Notes under the pieces: generated by a model
Told to the model about the DNA's origin: nothing
Database searches by the model: none
The model's input: only the letters and a program-made list of their open reading frames with translations
Shown: positions 10,082 to 22,430 of the stretch, one piece after another
Numbering within the stretch: position 1 is the stretch's first letter
How the letters are laid out: every line of letters starts with the position of its first letter
Made by a program: the position numbers and the translations under genes
Assembly: GCA_019112965.1 (NCBI GenBank)
Contig: DXIH01000152.1
Location: forward strand, 1 to 64,000
Source: Candidatus Sphingomonas excrementigallinarum
GTDB lineage: Bacteria > Pseudomonadota > Alphaproteobacteria > Sphingomonadales > Sphingomonadaceae
Direction of reading: 5' to 3'
DNA length: 64,000 bases

Positions 10082-11125
10082 GTGGCAAAAGCTCCAAGCC
10101 GTACCAGCGAGCCCCCCATTCCCAATCGGGAGCGTCCCGCCGAACCGCAACCGTTCCAGGCTACCAAGGAACAGCTGCTGGATTTCTACAAGCAGATGCT
10201 CCTGATCCGCCGCTTCGAAGAAAAGGCGGGCCAGCTCTATGGCCTCGGCCTGATCGGCGGTTTTTGCCACCTCTATATCGGCCAGGAGGCCGTGGCGGTG
10301 GGTCTGCAGTCGGCGCTGGACGGCGACAAGGACTCGGTCATCACCGGCTATCGCGACCATGGTCACATGCTGGCCTATGGCATCGATCCCAAGGTCATCA
10401 TGGCCGAGCTTACGGGGCGTGCCGCCGGCATCTCCAAGGGCAAGGGCGGGTCGATGCACATGTTCTCGACCGAGCATAAATTCTATGGCGGCCACGGCAT
10501 CGTGGGTGCGCAGGTCTCGCTGGGCACCGGCCTGGCGTTCGGGCACAAGTACAGCAATGACGGCGGCGTCTGCCTCGCCTATTTCGGCGATGGTGCGGCC
10601 AATCAGGGCCAGGTGTACGAGAGCTTCAACATGGCCGAGCTGTGGAAGCTCCCGATCATCTTCGTGATCGAGAACAACCAGTATGCCATGGGCACGGCCG
10701 TGAACCGCGCCTCGTCCGAGGACCAGCTGTATCGCCGTGGCGAGAGCTTCCGCATCCCCGGCATCCAGGTCGACGGCATGGACGTGCTGGCCTGCCGCGG
10801 CGCGGCCGAAGAGGCGTTGGCCTGGGTCCGTGCGGGCAAGGGCCCGGTCATCCTCGAGATGAAGACCTATCGCTATCGCGGTCACTCCATGTCCGACCCC
10901 GCCAAGTATCGCAGCCGCGAGGAAGTGCAGGGCGTGCGCGACAAGTCGGACCCGATCGACCACGTCAAGAAGCTGCTGGAAGCGCAGGGCGTCACCGAGG
11001 CCGATCTGAAGGTCCTGGAGCAGGATATCCGTAAGACGGTGAACGAGGCGGCCGACTTCGCCGAGCAGACCCCCGAGCCCGATGCGGCTGAACTCTACAC
11101 TGAAGTGCTGGTGGAGCGTTACTAA
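10082..11125 (+). CDS. pdhA: Pyruvate dehydrogenase E1 component, alpha subunit
   Basis: Thiamine-diphosphate-dependent E1 alpha of the pyruvate dehydrogenase complex. The GTG start at 10082 gives [12 protein letters not shown] (347 residues), with an AAGG about 12 bases upstream; a GTG at 10070 touches that same site and is less likely. The TPP/Mg motif runs from GDGAANQG (about 169-176) to ENNQ (about 197-200). The phosphorylation-loop-like [14 protein letters not shown] (about 260-275) is present as in all heterotetrameric E1s. pdhB starts one base after the stop. Divergent from the MFS gene, with about 170 bases between them. Confidence 0.95.
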   Translation: MAKAPSRTSEPPIPNRERPAEPQPFQATKEQLLDFYKQMLLIRRFEEKAGQLYGLGLIGGFCHLYIGQEAVAVGLQSALDGDKDSVITGYRDHGHMLAYGIDPKVIMAELTGRAAGISKGKGGSMHMFSTEHKFYGGHGIVGAQVSLGTGLAFGHKYSNDGGVCLAYFGDGAANQGQVYESFNMAELWKLPIIFVIENNQYAMGTAVNRASSEDQLYRRGESFRIPGIQVDGMDVLACRGAAEEALAWVRAGKGPVILEMKTYRYRGHSMSDPAKYRSREEVQGVRDKSDPIDHVKKLLEAQGVTEADLKVLEQDIRKTVNEAADFAEQTPEPDAAELYTEVLVERY

Positions 11126-11126
11126 G

Positions 11127-12557
11127 ATGGCGATCGAGATCAAGATGCCGGCCCTTTCCCCGACCATGGAAGAGGGCACGCTCGCCAAGTGGCTCGTGAA
11201 GGAAGGCGATACGGTCAAGTCCGGGGACATCATGGCCGAGATCGAGACCGACAAGGCGACGATGGAATTCGAGGCCGTCGATGAGGGCGTGATCGCCAAG
11301 ATCATCGTTGCCGAGGGCACCGACAATGTGAAGGTCGGCACCGCCATCGCGCTGCTCGCCGAAGAGGGCGAGGACGTCGCGTCCGCCGCCGCGTCGGGTT
11401 CGCGTTCGGGCGATGCGGCCAATGCCGCGCCGAAGAACGAGGCGACCGACCAGAACGCGCCGCCGATGCCCGAAGGCGCGGCTGCGGCCGAGCAGGAAAG
11501 CGGCACGCAGAAGCTGGTCGCCGCCGCCGAGCAGGAAGCGCCCGCCTCGCCGGAAATCCCGGAAGGCACCGAGATGGTGAAGCTCACCGTCCGCGAAGCG
11601 TTGCGCGATGCGATGGCCGAGGAAATGCGCGCCGACGACCGCGTCTTCGTGATGGGCGAGGAAGTCGCCCAGTATCAGGGCGCATACAAGGTCACGCAGG
11701 GGCTGCTGGACGAGTTCGGCGATCGCCGCGTGATCGATACGCCGATCACCGAATATGGCTTTGCCGGTGTCGGCACGGGTGCCGCCATGGGCGGTCTGCG
11801 CCCGATCATCGAGTTCATGACGTTCAACTTCGCCATGCAGGCGATCGACCACATCATCAACTCGGCCGCCAAGACCAACTATATGTCCGGTGGCCAGATG
11901 CGCTGCCCGATCGTGTTTCGTGGTCCCAACGGTGCCGCCAGCCGCGTCGGCGCGCAGCACTCGCAGAACTATGGCCCGTGGTACGCCTCGGTCCCCGGCC
12001 TGATCGTAATCGCGCCCTATGACGCGGCCGATGCCAAGGGCCTGCTGAAGGCGGCGATCCGTTCGGAAGACCCGGTCGTGTTCCTCGAGAACGAGTTGAT
12101 GTACGGCCGCTCGTTCGATGTGCCCAAGCTCGACGATTTCGTCCTGCCGATCGGCAAGGCGCGGATCATGCGCGAGGGCAAGGACGTCACGCTCGTCTCC
12201 TACTCGATCGGCGTGGGCGTCTCGCTCGAAGCCGCCGAAAAGCTGGCGGCCGAGGGTATCGACGCCGAGGTCATCGACCTGCGCACGCTGCGTCCGCTCG
12301 ACACTAAGACGGTGCTGAAGTCGCTCGCCAAGACCAACCGTCTGGTCGTGGTTGAGGAAGGCTGGCCGACCTGCTCGATCGCCTCGGAAATCGCGGCCGT
12401 CGTGATGGAAGAGGGCTTCGATGATCTCGACGCGCCGGTGTTGCGCGTGACCAACGAGGACGTGCCGCTGCCTTACGCCGCGAACCTCGAAAAGCTGGCG
12501 CTGGTCGACGCGAACAAGGTCGTCGCCGCCGTCAAGAAGGTGACCTATCGCGGCTAA
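11127..12557 (+). CDS. pdhB: Pyruvate dehydrogenase E1 beta subunit with N-terminal lipoyl domain
   Basis: Beta subunit of the heterotetrameric E1, 476 residues. Residues 1-80 form a biotinyl/lipoyl domain with the lipoylated Lys43 in the ETDKATMEF motif. An Ala/Glu-rich flexible linker (about 85-145) leads to the E1 beta catalytic domain: [16 protein letters not shown], then [12 protein letters not shown], then the transketolase C-terminal region with [12 protein letters not shown]. The lipoyl fusion is typical of alphaproteobacteria. The ATG lies one base after the pdhA stop with GGAG upstream. E2 and E3 genes are not in the window; a strong terminator follows, so they must be elsewhere. 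Confidence 0.95.
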   Translation: MAIEIKMPALSPTMEEGTLAKWLVKEGDTVKSGDIMAEIETDKATMEFEAVDEGVIAKIIVAEGTDNVKVGTAIALLAEEGEDVASAAASGSRSGDAANAAPKNEATDQNAPPMPEGAAAAEQESGTQKLVAAAEQEAPASPEIPEGTEMVKLTVREALRDAMAEEMRADDRVFVMGEEVAQYQGAYKVTQGLLDEFGDRRVIDTPITEYGFAGVGTGAAMGGLRPIIEFMTFNFAMQAIDHIINSAAKTNYMSGGQMRCPIVFRGPNGAASRVGAQHSQNYGPWYASVPGLIVIAPYDAADAKGLLKAAIRSEDPVVFLENELMYGRSFDVPKLDDFVLPIGKARIMREGKDVTLVSYSIGVGVSLEAAEKLAAEGIDAEVIDLRTLRPLDTKTVLKSLAKTNRLVVVEEGWPTCSIASEIAAVVMEEGFDDLDAPVLRVTNEDVPLPYAANLEKLALVDANKVVAAVKKVTYRG

Positions 12558-12585
12558 GTCATGGGGTAACCCTCTGGTTTGAAAG

Positions 12586-12617
12586 GGGCCTTCCGGGAAA
12601 CCGGGAGGCCCTTTTTC
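12586..12617 (+). terminator. Rho-independent terminator after pdhAB
   Basis: An 11-bp GC-rich stem (GGGCCTTCCGG with CCGGGAGGCCC, one G-U pair) closes a GAAA tetraloop and is followed by TTTTTC. It lies about 28 bases after the pdhB stop and ends the pdhAB transcript. Confidence 0.88.
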
Positions 12618-12646
12618 ATGGACGTTTCCTGTGCGAAGGGCAGGGG

Positions 12647-13339
12647 ATGACCGATAGCCCCGCCGCCGCCACACCCTCGCCCGCCATCGACGCGGTGATG
12701 CGCGAACAGGCGCTGGCGGTGGGCTATGCGCCGGAGGCGAGCCGGGACGGTTTTGCGGCGCTGCTCGATCTGGACCACCAGCTTGCCTCGATCCTGCAAA
12801 GCACGACCGAGCCGATGATCGGCCAGATGCGGTTGACTTGGTGGTATGAGGCGCTGGAAAAGCTCGACCATGCGCCCGCCCCGGCGCATCCGGTGTTGCA
12901 GCGACTTGCGGTATCGGTGTTGCCAATGGGGGTGAAGGGGGCCGACCTCGCGCCGATGATCGAGGGGTGGGAAGCGCTTCTCGATGACGGCGAACCCCTG
13001 GATGACGCGCGCGTCGGGCGCCATGCCGAGGCGCGGGGCGGGGTGTTGTTTGCGTCCATTGGGCGACTGCTGGGGCAAGCAGGGGTGGCGCCATTGGGGG
13101 CCGCTTGGGCCAAGGCCGATCTGGCGCAGCATGTCTCCGACGATGCCGTCCGCGCTGAAATCGCAGGGGAGGCCTTGTCAGAATTGGACGCGCTGCTGAC
13201 GGGGAATTCGCCGAAGCCTGCTCGTGGTTTGAGCGGTCTTGCGGTTCTGGTGCGCGAAAGTCTGCGCCACCCGGAACGCTTGCCGGGCCATCCCCTCCGC
13301 GCCGCGCGACTGGCTTGGCATGGCCTGACGGGGCGCTGA
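12647..13339 (+). CDS. Squalene/phytoene synthase family protein
   Basis: A 230-residue all-helical protein of the trans-isoprenyl diphosphate synthase fold. The visible hallmark is QMRLTWWYEALEKL (about 60-73), as in squalene/phytoene synthase-like and NDUFAF6-like proteins. The Asp-rich DxxxD motifs needed for prenyl-diphosphate binding are not clear, and the protein is shorter than true phytoene synthases (about 280-300). It may therefore be non-catalytic, as proposed for the complex I assembly relatives. The ATG has a good AGGGG ribosome-binding site. It sits alone behind the pdhAB terminator. Confidence 0.78.
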   Translation: MTDSPAAATPSPAIDAVMREQALAVGYAPEASRDGFAALLDLDHQLASILQSTTEPMIGQMRLTWWYEALEKLDHAPAPAHPVLQRLAVSVLPMGVKGADLAPMIEGWEALLDDGEPLDDARVGRHAEARGGVLFASIGRLLGQAGVAPLGAAWAKADLAQHVSDDAVRAEIAGEALSELDALLTGNSPKPARGLSGLAVLVRESLRHPERLPGHPLRAARLAWHGLTGR

Positions 13340-13480
13340 GCATCGTCCACCGCATCCACCCCGGTCCAGTTGCGGTACCGCTGATTGCCTGATCGTCCGG
13401 CGCCGACGAGGGCCCATAGTGACTGGCTCCCGGCCTTCGCTGGGGTGGATACAAGTGGAGGAGGAAACTCCCCCCAACCC

Positions 13481-13508
13481 CCGTTCAGCCTGAGCGAAGT
13501 CGAAGGCC
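13481..13508 (+). repeat. Single copy of family A repeat arm
   Basis: The sequence CCGTTCAGCCTGAGCGAAGT and its continuation through GAAGGCC equal the right arm of the inverted repeat at 2193-2277. Only one arm is present, in the 240-base gap between the phytoene-synthase-like gene and the EF-hand gene. The rest of that gap shows no gene. Confidence 0.75.
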
Positions 13509-13579
13509 AAGGGAATCGCCTTGTCGGCCATGCCTGACCCCGGTTAACCATAGGTCCGTCGAACGGGGGAGACGGACGA

Positions 13580-14074
13580 ATGTGGCGCTATCTGGCGGGA
13601 GGTGTGGGCACGCTTGTGCTGGTGGGGGCAGGGCTGTTCCTATGGGGCAGCCGCCCCGACACACCGTCCCCGCTCCCCGCCGCGAGTGCGGCAACGGCGG
13701 TTTCACCGCAGACCGCCACGACCAATGACACGCCACTCCCCGAAGCGTCCGCCAAGACCCGCGAGCAAAAACGCTTCGACCGTTACGACAAGGACCGCGA
13801 CGGCACGATCACCCGCGAGGAATATCTCGCCGCGCGGCGCAAGGCTTACGCCAAGCTCGACCGGGATGGCGACGGCAAGCTGAGCTTCGACGAGTGGGCG
13901 ATCAAGGCCACGACCAAATTCGCCACCGCCGACCGCGACAAATCCGGCGCGATGAACGCCGCCGAATTCGCCACGACCGCCGTCAAGCGTCGACCGGCTG
14001 GGCGGGCGAACTGTCCTCCGGTACGAACGGCACCGGCTGAGGCACCGGAGGCGGCCCCGGCGGAAGAGAGTTGA
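13580..14074 (+). CDS. EF-hand domain protein, membrane anchored
   Basis: A 164-residue protein with an N-terminal hydrophobic segment (about 5-25, [20 protein letters not shown]) acting as signal or anchor. A Pro/Ala/Thr-rich spacer (about 28-60) leads to three EF-hand calcium loops: [24 protein letters not shown] and [12 protein letters not shown]. These have the expected Asp at positions 1, 3 and 5 and an acidic residue at 12. The protein is probably a periplasmic calcium-binding protein of unknown partner. The last 31 codons overlap the 3' end of trmFO on the other strand; the tail after the third EF-hand is low complexity and may have been extended by loss of an earlier stop. Confidence 0.82.
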   Translation: MWRYLAGGVGTLVLVGAGLFLWGSRPDTPSPLPAASAATAVSPQTATTNDTPLPEASAKTREQKRFDRYDKDRDGTITREEYLAARRKAYAKLDRDGDGKLSFDEWAIKATTKFATADRDKSGAMNAAEFATTAVKRRPAGRANCPPVRTAPAEAPEAAPAEES

Positions 14075-15377
14075 GCCAGTCGGGCAGCGCCTCGCGCGCG
14101 CGGTCGGTATACATCTTCTTGCGATCGGCCTTCTTAGTGCGGCCGGGAATGGGCGGGAACAGGCCGAAATTGACGTTCATCGGTTGATAAGTCTCGGCCT
14201 CGGCGAGGCCGGTGATATGCCCTAGCAGTGCACCCAGCGCCGTCTCGACCGGCGGCGGTGCGATGGTCCGCCCCGTCAGCTCGGCCGCCGCGAAACGTCC
14301 GGCGAGCAGGCCGATCGCCGCACTCTCGATATAGCCTTCGCACCCCGTAATCTGCCCGGCGAAGCGCAGGTTCGGCCGCGACTTCAGCCGCAGCGTCGCG
14401 TCAAGCAGTTCGGGCGAGCGGATGAAGGTGTTGCGGTGCAGCCCGCCCAGCCGCGCGAACTCGGCCTTTTCCAACCCCGGAATGGTGCGGAAGATGCGGA
14501 TCTGCTCCGCATATTTCAGCTTGGTCTGGAAGCCGACGATGTTCCATAGCGTCCCCGCCGCATTGTCCTGCCGCAGCTGGACGACGGCATAGGGCCAGCG
14601 CCCGGTGCGCGGATCGTCGAGGCCGACACCCTTCATCGGTCCGAAGCGCAGCGTATCGACCCCGCGCTCGGCCATCACCTCGACCGGCATACAGCCATCG
14701 AAATAGGGCGTGTCCTTTTCCCACTCGCGGAACTCGGTCTTCTCGCCGTCGAGCAGCGCCTGATGGAAGGCGTAATATTGCTCCTTGTCCATCGGGCAGT
14801 TGATGTAATCCTTGCCCGTGCCCTTGTTCCAGCGGCTCTGGAACCAGGCGACGTCCATGTCGATCGACTCCCGGTGGACGATGGGGGCGATCGCGTCGAA
14901 GAACGCCAGCGCCTCCGCGCCGGTCGCCTCGCCGATGCCACCCGCCAACGATGGCGCGGTCAGCGGGCCGGTGGCGATGATCGCAGGACCGTCCGGCAAG
15001 GCATCGATCCGCTCGCGGACGATGGTGATGTTGGGATGCGCCTCGAGCGCCGCCGTCACCCCGCCCGAAAAGCCGTCACGGTCGACCGCCAGCGCAGACC
15101 CGGCGGGCACCGCATGGGTGTCGCCCTTGGCCATGATGATCGAGCCGAGTGCGCGCATCTCCTGATGCAGCAGGCCGACCGCGTTGGAGGTCGCGTCATC
15201 CGAGCGGAAGGAGTTGGAGCAGACCAGCTCTGCCAGATCGCCGCCATGATGGGCAGGCGTGGTGTCCGCGCCGCCGCGCATTTCGGACAGGCGCACCTTC
15301 AGCCCCGCCTCGGCCAGCTGCCACGCGGCTTCCGAGCCCGCCAGCCCGCCGCCGATCACATGAATGTCATAGGTCAT
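13983..15377 (-). CDS. trmFO: Methylenetetrahydrofolate-tRNA-(uracil-5-)-methyltransferase (FAD)
   Basis: Folate-dependent flavoenzyme that makes m5U54 (ribothymidine) in the tRNA T-loop. The 464-residue protein starts [16 protein letters not shown], a GGGLAG dinucleotide-binding loop. Other TrmFO/GidA-like marks are [17 protein letters not shown] (about 50-67), [12 protein letters not shown] (about 193-204), GCEGYIESA near 346 and the C-terminal [10 protein letters not shown]. Length matches the family. The 3' end overlaps the convergent EF-hand gene by 92 bases. The Pro-rich C-terminal tail ([14 protein letters not shown]) is low complexity. Confidence 0.95.
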   Translation of the reverse strand: MTYDIHVIGGGLAGSEAAWQLAEAGLKVRLSEMRGGADTTPAHHGGDLAELVCSNSFRSDDATSNAVGLLHQEMRALGSIIMAKGDTHAVPAGSALAVDRDGFSGGVTAALEAHPNITIVRERIDALPDGPAIIATGPLTAPSLAGGIGEATGAEALAFFDAIAPIVHRESIDMDVAWFQSRWNKGTGKDYINCPMDKEQYYAFHQALLDGEKTEFREWEKDTPYFDGCMPVEVMAERGVDTLRFGPMKGVGLDDPRTGRWPYAVVQLRQDNAAGTLWNIVGFQTKLKYAEQIRIFRTIPGLEKAEFARLGGLHRNTFIRSPELLDATLRLKSRPNLRFAGQITGCEGYIESAAIGLLAGRFAAAELTGRTIAPPPVETALGALLGHITGLAEAETYQPMNVNFGLFPPIPGRTKKADRKKMYTDRAREALPDWLNSLPPGPPPVPQPVPFVPEDSSPAQPVDA

Positions 15378-15451
15378 CGCGACGCCTTAAACCCGGACGG
15401 CCCCGGTTGGAAGGACTTGGCGCGTGAGGCCCGGCTCCCCAAGTCGGTGAC

Positions 15452-15886
15452 ATGACGACCATCTTCACCATCGGTTATGAGGGGGCGACCGTCGATGGCT
15501 TCCTCGCGACGCTGAAAACGGCCGGGGTCAAGCGCTTGATCGACGTCCGCGCGTTGCCTCTGTCGCGGCGACCGGGTTTCTCCAAATCACCGCTCGCTGC
15601 CGCGTTGAAGGAGGTCGGGATCGACTATGTGCATCTGAAGGACCTGGGCACGCCCAAGCGGGGGCGCGACGCGGCGAAGAAGGGCGATGTCGGCACACTG
15701 CGTGAGGTCTATGACGACCAGCTTGCCCTGCCCGAGGCGCAGGCGGCGGCCGCGCGGATGCTCGATCTGGCGGAGGAGAAGCCCAGCGCTTTGTTATGTT
15801 TTGAGCGCGACCCATGTCATTGCCACCGTACCTTGCTGCTGGAGGCGGTGGGGCAGGGGATGACGGTCGTCGATCTCTACGTCTGA
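15452..15886 (+). CDS. DUF488 family protein
   Basis: A 144-residue protein of the widespread DUF488 family: TIGYEGATVDGFL at the N-terminus, RLIDVRALPLSRRPGFS (about 30-46) and the conserved ALLCFERDPCHCHR near the C-terminus (about 113-126), whose clustered Cys/His could bind metal. The biochemical function of the family is not established. It is divergent from trmFO (74 bases between starts) and convergent with the chemoreceptor gene. Confidence 0.88.
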   Translation: MTTIFTIGYEGATVDGFLATLKTAGVKRLIDVRALPLSRRPGFSKSPLAAALKEVGIDYVHLKDLGTPKRGRDAAKKGDVGTLREVYDDQLALPEAQAAAARMLDLAEEKPSALLCFERDPCHCHRTLLLEAVGQGMTVVDLYV

Positions 15887-15890
15887 CCTG

Positions 15891-17171
15891 TCAGAGGACC
15901 GACGCGATAAAGGCGTCGGTGCGGTCTCGTAGCGTACCGATATTCTTCTCCAGCGCCTTCGCCAGGGTCAGTAGCGACCCGGCATCCTGGTCGACCCGGC
16001 TGGCATCCTGTTGCAACTGCTGGACCTGCTGGCCGACGCGGTGGGCGGAGGCGACCGACTGGTCGACGCTGGCGGCGATGCCGGTCGTGGCGAAGCCCTG
16101 TGCCGCCACCGCCTCGTCGATCGATTGCGAGATGGTGCCGATCGTATCGACCGCGCGATTGAGCTGCGCCTGTTCGGCGACCAGCGCGTGGAGGTTGGCG
16201 GTGACCTCGCCGATATTGCGCGCGGCGTCGCGTGCGGCTTCGCGGGTCTGACCGGCCAGCGCCTTGACCTCATGCGCGACGACGGCGAAGCCCCGACCGG
16301 CCTCGCCCGCGCGTGCCGCCTCGATCGCGGCGTTGAGCGCGAGCAGATTGGTTCGCGCCGCGACGGTTTCGATCAGGGCCAGCAGCGTGTCGATCGTCGT
16401 GGCGCTGGCCGCCAACGCACCCGCCCGCTGGTCGGTCGCGGCGATGCGGTGGCGGACGATCTCGCGAATGGCGCGCGACTGGTCCATGTCGCGGGTGATC
16501 GCGGCAAAGGCGTCGGCGAGGCCATGGCCCCGCGTGGCGATGTCGCTGAGCGCCATGCCGGTATCGGCCATTGCCTCGGTCATGCGATCCGCGCCGCCCT
16601 GCGTCTCCCCGGCGTAACGCGCGAGGTCGCTGGCCATGCTGGCTATATCGGCGGTGGCACGGAGCAGGTCCTCCGACAGGGTGGCGATGTCTGCGGTGAA
16701 GGCCCGCGCGGCCTCATCGATCCGCCGCGCCCGCGTCATGCGTTCCTGCGCCAGCGCCATCTGCGCATCGGCGGCCAGCCGGGCGATCCGGGCCGCGTCG
16801 AGCATTCCGGCGAAGACACCCTTGCGGGTCAGGATCAGCGCGTCGGGCGCTCCCCAATCGGCGTGTAGCGCCAGTTTTTCTGCCAGCGGCGCGTCCTCCT
16901 CGCAACTGGGGTGCGGGCGGACATAGGCGGTCAGGCTGGCGCCGAAATCGGGATTGTGGAGCAGCGCATGACCAAAGGGATTGTAGAGCAAGCCCTTCAC
17001 ATCGCGTTCGATAATCGCGCCGATCGGTTTCCTGTCGCCATCAAGCACCGGCAGCAGCCGCATGTCGGGATATTGCCGGAACAGCGCGATCGCGTCGACC
17101 AGTGAAGCATGCGCCGCGATGACCGGGCTTTCCGCACCGGCGGACCAACAGGAAAAGACGGGCGGCTTCAT
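15891..17171 (-). CDS. Soluble methyl-accepting chemotaxis-type protein with CBS-like N-terminus
   Basis: A 426-residue chemoreceptor without any transmembrane segment. Residues about 15-125 look like a CBS-type pair: [30 protein letters not shown] and a second repeat ending [17 protein letters not shown]. The C-terminal part is an MCP signalling domain with the highly conserved hairpin tip (about 268-312: [19 protein letters not shown], then [15 protein letters not shown]). No HAMP and no CheR-tethering pentapeptide are visible. The receptor is thus probably cytoplasmic and senses an adenosine-type or other small ligand through the CBS module; no che genes are in the window. Confidence 0.85.
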   Translation of the reverse strand: MKPPVFSCWSAGAESPVIAAHASLVDAIALFRQYPDMRLLPVLDGDRKPIGAIIERDVKGLLYNPFGHALLHNPDFGASLTAYVRPHPSCEEDAPLAEKLALHADWGAPDALILTRKGVFAGMLDAARIARLAADAQMALAQERMTRARRIDEAARAFTADIATLSEDLLRATADIASMASDLARYAGETQGGADRMTEAMADTGMALSDIATRGHGLADAFAAITRDMDQSRAIREIVRHRIAATDQRAGALAASATTIDTLLALIETVAARTNLLALNAAIEAARAGEAGRGFAVVAHEVKALAGQTREAARDAARNIGEVTANLHALVAEQAQLNRAVDTIGTISQSIDEAVAAQGFATTGIAASVDQSVASAHRVGQQVQQLQQDASRVDQDAGSLLTLAKALEKNIGTLRDRTDAFIASVL

Positions 17172-17263
17172 CGTTGCTGGCGTTACGACAGAACGGTAAA
17201 CGCGATGTGATGGATTTGTGACGTTTCAAAGACGAAACGGAAACGGCCGCGGCCGGTGGGAGC

Positions 17264-17610
17264 TTAGCCCGCCACCGGCAAACGAACCTTGCCGTCCTCG
17301 TCCCGCTTCATCGGGCCATAGGCGATGACCGCCGATAGCGGCAGATCGGCATAGATATGCGGGAAGAGCTGGCCGCCCCGGCTCTCTTCCCACTTCACTG
17401 CTTCGCCCATCGCCTCCAGGTCGACCGCCGCGACGTGCAGGTCGCTCTGTCCGGCGAAATGCTTGTCGACCGTCTCGGTCAGCTGGGCGGCCGTGGAGAG
17501 GTGGATATAGCCATCGGCGATATCCACCGGAGCGCCCGTGAAAACGCCCTCCTGCTCCAGCACGGCCATCTGATCGGTGGTCAGCACCTTATAGGCGGTG
17601 GCGGGATGGC

Positions 17611-17614
<4 letters not shown>
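17264..17614 (-). CDS. DUF952 family protein
   Basis: A 116-residue protein with the DUF952 signatures [18 protein letters not shown] at the N-terminus and [15 protein letters not shown] (about 34-48), followed by [13 protein letters not shown]. The family is sometimes annotated as glutathione S-transferase-like, without experimental support known to me. Its ATG overlaps the gyrA stop by four bases (ATGA), so it is translated from the gyrA message. Confidence 0.85.
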
Positions 17615-20361
<2,747 letters not shown>

Positions 20362-20369
20362 AGTCTGTT

Positions 20370-20434
20370 GCTTTCCGGCTTGGTGGTCAGATGGGAATTG
20401 TCGTTCCTAGCCCAGCGGAAAGCGCCTGACCACC
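20370..20434 (-). promoter_or_regulatory. Possible pseudoknot-forming leader over the gyrA ribosome-binding site
   Basis: In the gyrA message two perfect helices can form just before the TTG start. One joins GGTGGTCAG (20434-20426) with CTGACCACC (20390-20382). The other joins GCTTTCCG (20423-20416) with CGGAAAGC (20377-20370). The arms interleave, which is the topology of an H-type pseudoknot. The second helix includes GGAAAG, the best Shine-Dalgarno candidate, nine bases before the start. Pairing is seen directly; a regulatory role is inferred. The 4-base linker crossing the 9-bp helix is tight. Confidence 0.4.
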
Positions 20435-20679
20435 CCCGCGGAACCCATTCGCGAGCGGTCGTTCGGGAAGGACGGTGGCGGCGCGGGAAGGGCGGCGGCG
20501 GGGATGGGCCCGGCGGAATGTGCTCCCCCCTCGGCAGCAAGTTCGCGGGACTTCGGAGGCGCTGGCCGCCGACGGGAGTAAACGACGACCAGCAAGGGTC
20601 TTATGGGATTTCAGTGGTTTCGGTTGAATGTCTCGGATGTTACGATGTTGTAATCCAAATGATAATCAGGGCTTTGTGA
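20435..20679. other. Gene-free stretch upstream of gyrA
   Basis: Together with the leader and the repeat element at 20680-20808, this forms a gap of nearly 450 bases between gyrA and the convergently placed SDR gene end. No credible coding sequence is seen. It should hold the gyrA promoter on the minus strand, but no clear -35/-10 pair could be picked by eye. The part near 20590-20670 is relatively AT-rich. Confidence 0.5.
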
Positions 20680-20808
20680 TCCTCCCCGGTACGGGGCGGG
20701 GGACCATGCGAAGCATGGTGGAGGGGGCGTGCCACTGGGGGCGTCCAATGAGGAAGCCCCCCCTCCGTCAGGCCTCCGGCCTGCCACCTCCCCGTACCGG
20801 GGAGGATC
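20680..20808. repeat. Intergenic palindromic element, family B (full copy)
   Basis: The order is: terminal palindrome CCTCCCCGGTACGGGG, hairpin ACCATGCGAAGCATGGT, a GGAGG-rich strand, a variable middle, CCCCCTCCGTC, hairpin CAGGCCTCCGGCCTG and terminal palindrome CTCCCCGTACCGGGGAG. The same architecture with different but still complementary stem bases occurs at 36212-36338 and, inverted, at 43131-43257. It lies between gyrA and the SDR gene and includes no reading frame of its own. Confidence 0.8.
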
Positions 20809-20809
20809 G

Positions 20810-21508
20810 TCAGGGCTGAACCTCCTTGCCCCCCCAGTCGAACAGCTTGCCGCTGTCGGGCGCCTTCAGCCCGTCGATCACGTCGAGCAACTGCACCGCC
20901 GCGCGGTCGGGGGCGAATAGCCCGCCGGGGCGGACATTGCCCTGGAACGGCCTGGACAGCGGGGTGTCGACCGTGCCGGGGTGCAACGCGACGATGATCG
21001 AGCGGTCGTTGCGACGCTTGTGCTCGATCGCCAGCGTGCGGACGAACTGGTTGAGCGCCGCCTTGGACGCGCGATAGCCATACCAGCCGCCCATGCGATT
21101 GTCGGAGATCGAGCCGATCCGCGCGGAGAGGGCCGCGAACAGCGTCTTGCCGGTACGCGGCATCAGCGGCAGCAGGTGCTTGGCGACCAATGCCGGGCCG
21201 ATCGCATTCACCGCGAAGTTGCGCGCCAGCCATTCGGGCGAAAGCTGGTCGAGCGCCTTTTCAGGCCCGTGCTCTCCGTCATGGAGCAGGCCGGTGGCGA
21301 CGATCAACAGATCGGGGGCGGGGCCCTTCGCGATCCGTTCGGCCGCGGCGGCGATGCTGGCTTCGTCTTCCAGGTCGATATGGCCGTCACCTGGCATCGA
21401 CCGGGCGAGGCGGGTGACGGAGACCCCCTCTTCCTCCAGCGCATCGGCGATCGCCCGGCCGATCCCGCCCGAGGCGCCGATGACGATTGCCCGTTTCCAT
21501 TCGCTCAT
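20810..21508 (-). CDS. SDR family oxidoreductase (CsgA-like)
   Basis: A 232-residue short-chain dehydrogenase. The ATG at 21508 overlaps the yaaA stop (ATGA), which fixes the start at MSEWKRAIVIGASGGIG; the glycine motif is GASGGIG at about 11-17 and the active-site motif is YRASK at about 147-151. The region around LIVATGLLHDGEHGPEKALDQL replaces the usual NAG loop, a feature of the atypical CsgA/short SDR group. Substrate unknown. It ends directly beside a family B repeat. Confidence 0.87.
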   Translation of the reverse strand: MSEWKRAIVIGASGGIGRAIADALEEEGVSVTRLARSMPGDGHIDLEDEASIAAAAERIAKGPAPDLLIVATGLLHDGEHGPEKALDQLSPEWLARNFAVNAIGPALVAKHLLPLMPRTGKTLFAALSARIGSISDNRMGGWYGYRASKAALNQFVRTLAIEHKRRNDRSIIVALHPGTVDTPLSRPFQGNVRPGGLFAPDRAAVQLLDVIDGLKAPDSGKLFDWGGKEVQP

Positions 21509-22260
21509 CGCACGAATCTCCATAGCGTCGGCGTGCTTGCCTCGGCGTCGAACGCATAACCGTCGCTATCGAAGCCGCGCATGGCGTCGGTGTCGGTGAC
21601 GTGATGTTCGATCATCCAGCGCGCCATGGCGCCGCGCGCCTTCTTGGCATGGAAGCTGACGAAGCGGTCGCCTTCGCGGAAATCGACCGCGATGACGCGA
21701 ATGGCGGCGGGCAGCTTGCCGTCGACCGCATGCCAATATTCCTGGCTGGCGAGGTTCAGGATGGTGCCCGAGCCCTCTGCCTCGACCTCCTGGGTCAGGC
21801 GCGTGGCGATGCGGTCGCCCCACCAGTCGGTCAGTTTGCCGCCGCCCGATCCGCTCCTGGGGGGCGCCCAGCGCGTGCCCATCTCCAGCCGATAGGGGCG
21901 CATCGCATCGAGCGGGCGGAGCAGGCCGTAGAGCCCCGACAGCATCCGCAGATGGTCTTGCGCGAACAGCACGGCGGGCACGTCGAGCGACTTGGCCTCC
22001 AGCCCGGTATACACGTCGCCTGCGAAGGCGAACATCGCCGGGCGCTCCGGCGCGGTGGCGAAATCCCGGAAGCGTTCGGCATTCAATTGTGCCAGCGCGG
22101 GCGAAATCCGCATCAGCGAGGCCAGCTTCTCTTCGCCCAGCCCGGACGCAGCCTTGGCCAGCGTCTCGGCTTCTTGCGCGAAATGCGGCGCGGTGGGTGC
22201 GAGGTCGGGAACGGGGCTCTGATAGTCGAGCGTCTTGGCGGGGGAGATGACGGCGATCAT
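21505..22260 (-). CDS. yaaA: Peroxide stress protein YaaA (DUF328)
   Basis: A 251-residue member of the UPF0246/YaaA family, which in E. coli limits intracellular iron and protects against hydrogen peroxide. It begins MIAVISPAKTLDY and contains the family stretch FAGDVYTGLEAKSLD (about 80-94), LRMLSGLYGLLRPLDAMRPYRLEMG (about 105-129, quoted only in part as the core LSGLYGLLRPLD) and KKARGAMARWMI near the C-terminus. All match full-length YaaA. It is the first gene of a pair with the SDR gene, coupled through an ATGA overlap. Confidence 0.93.
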   Translation of the reverse strand: MIAVISPAKTLDYQSPVPDLAPTAPHFAQEAETLAKAASGLGEEKLASLMRISPALAQLNAERFRDFATAPERPAMFAFAGDVYTGLEAKSLDVPAVLFAQDHLRMLSGLYGLLRPLDAMRPYRLEMGTRWAPPRSGSGGGKLTDWWGDRIATRLTQEVEAEGSGTILNLASQEYWHAVDGKLPAAIRVIAVDFREGDRFVSFHAKKARGAMARWMIEHHVTDTDAMRGFDSDGYAFDAEASTPTLWRFVR

Positions 22261-22430
22261 GATCGGGCGCGCTAGCGCCGGGAGCGTTCGTGTTCAATCC
22301 GCGTTCAGCGCGGGATGGATAGGAGGGGTATCCATTCAATCGCCTTGCTTGAACGGGACGCGTGCTGCCCCTATCAAGCCTGCCATCGACGATCCCGGAC
22401 CGACCGGCTGTATTCTTGGAGAGAATTCGC

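Noticed and set aside
10992..13454. An 820-codon minus-strand frame across pdhB and the phytoene-synthase-like gene
   Set aside because: It runs through the pdhAB terminator and opposite two real genes; no motif.
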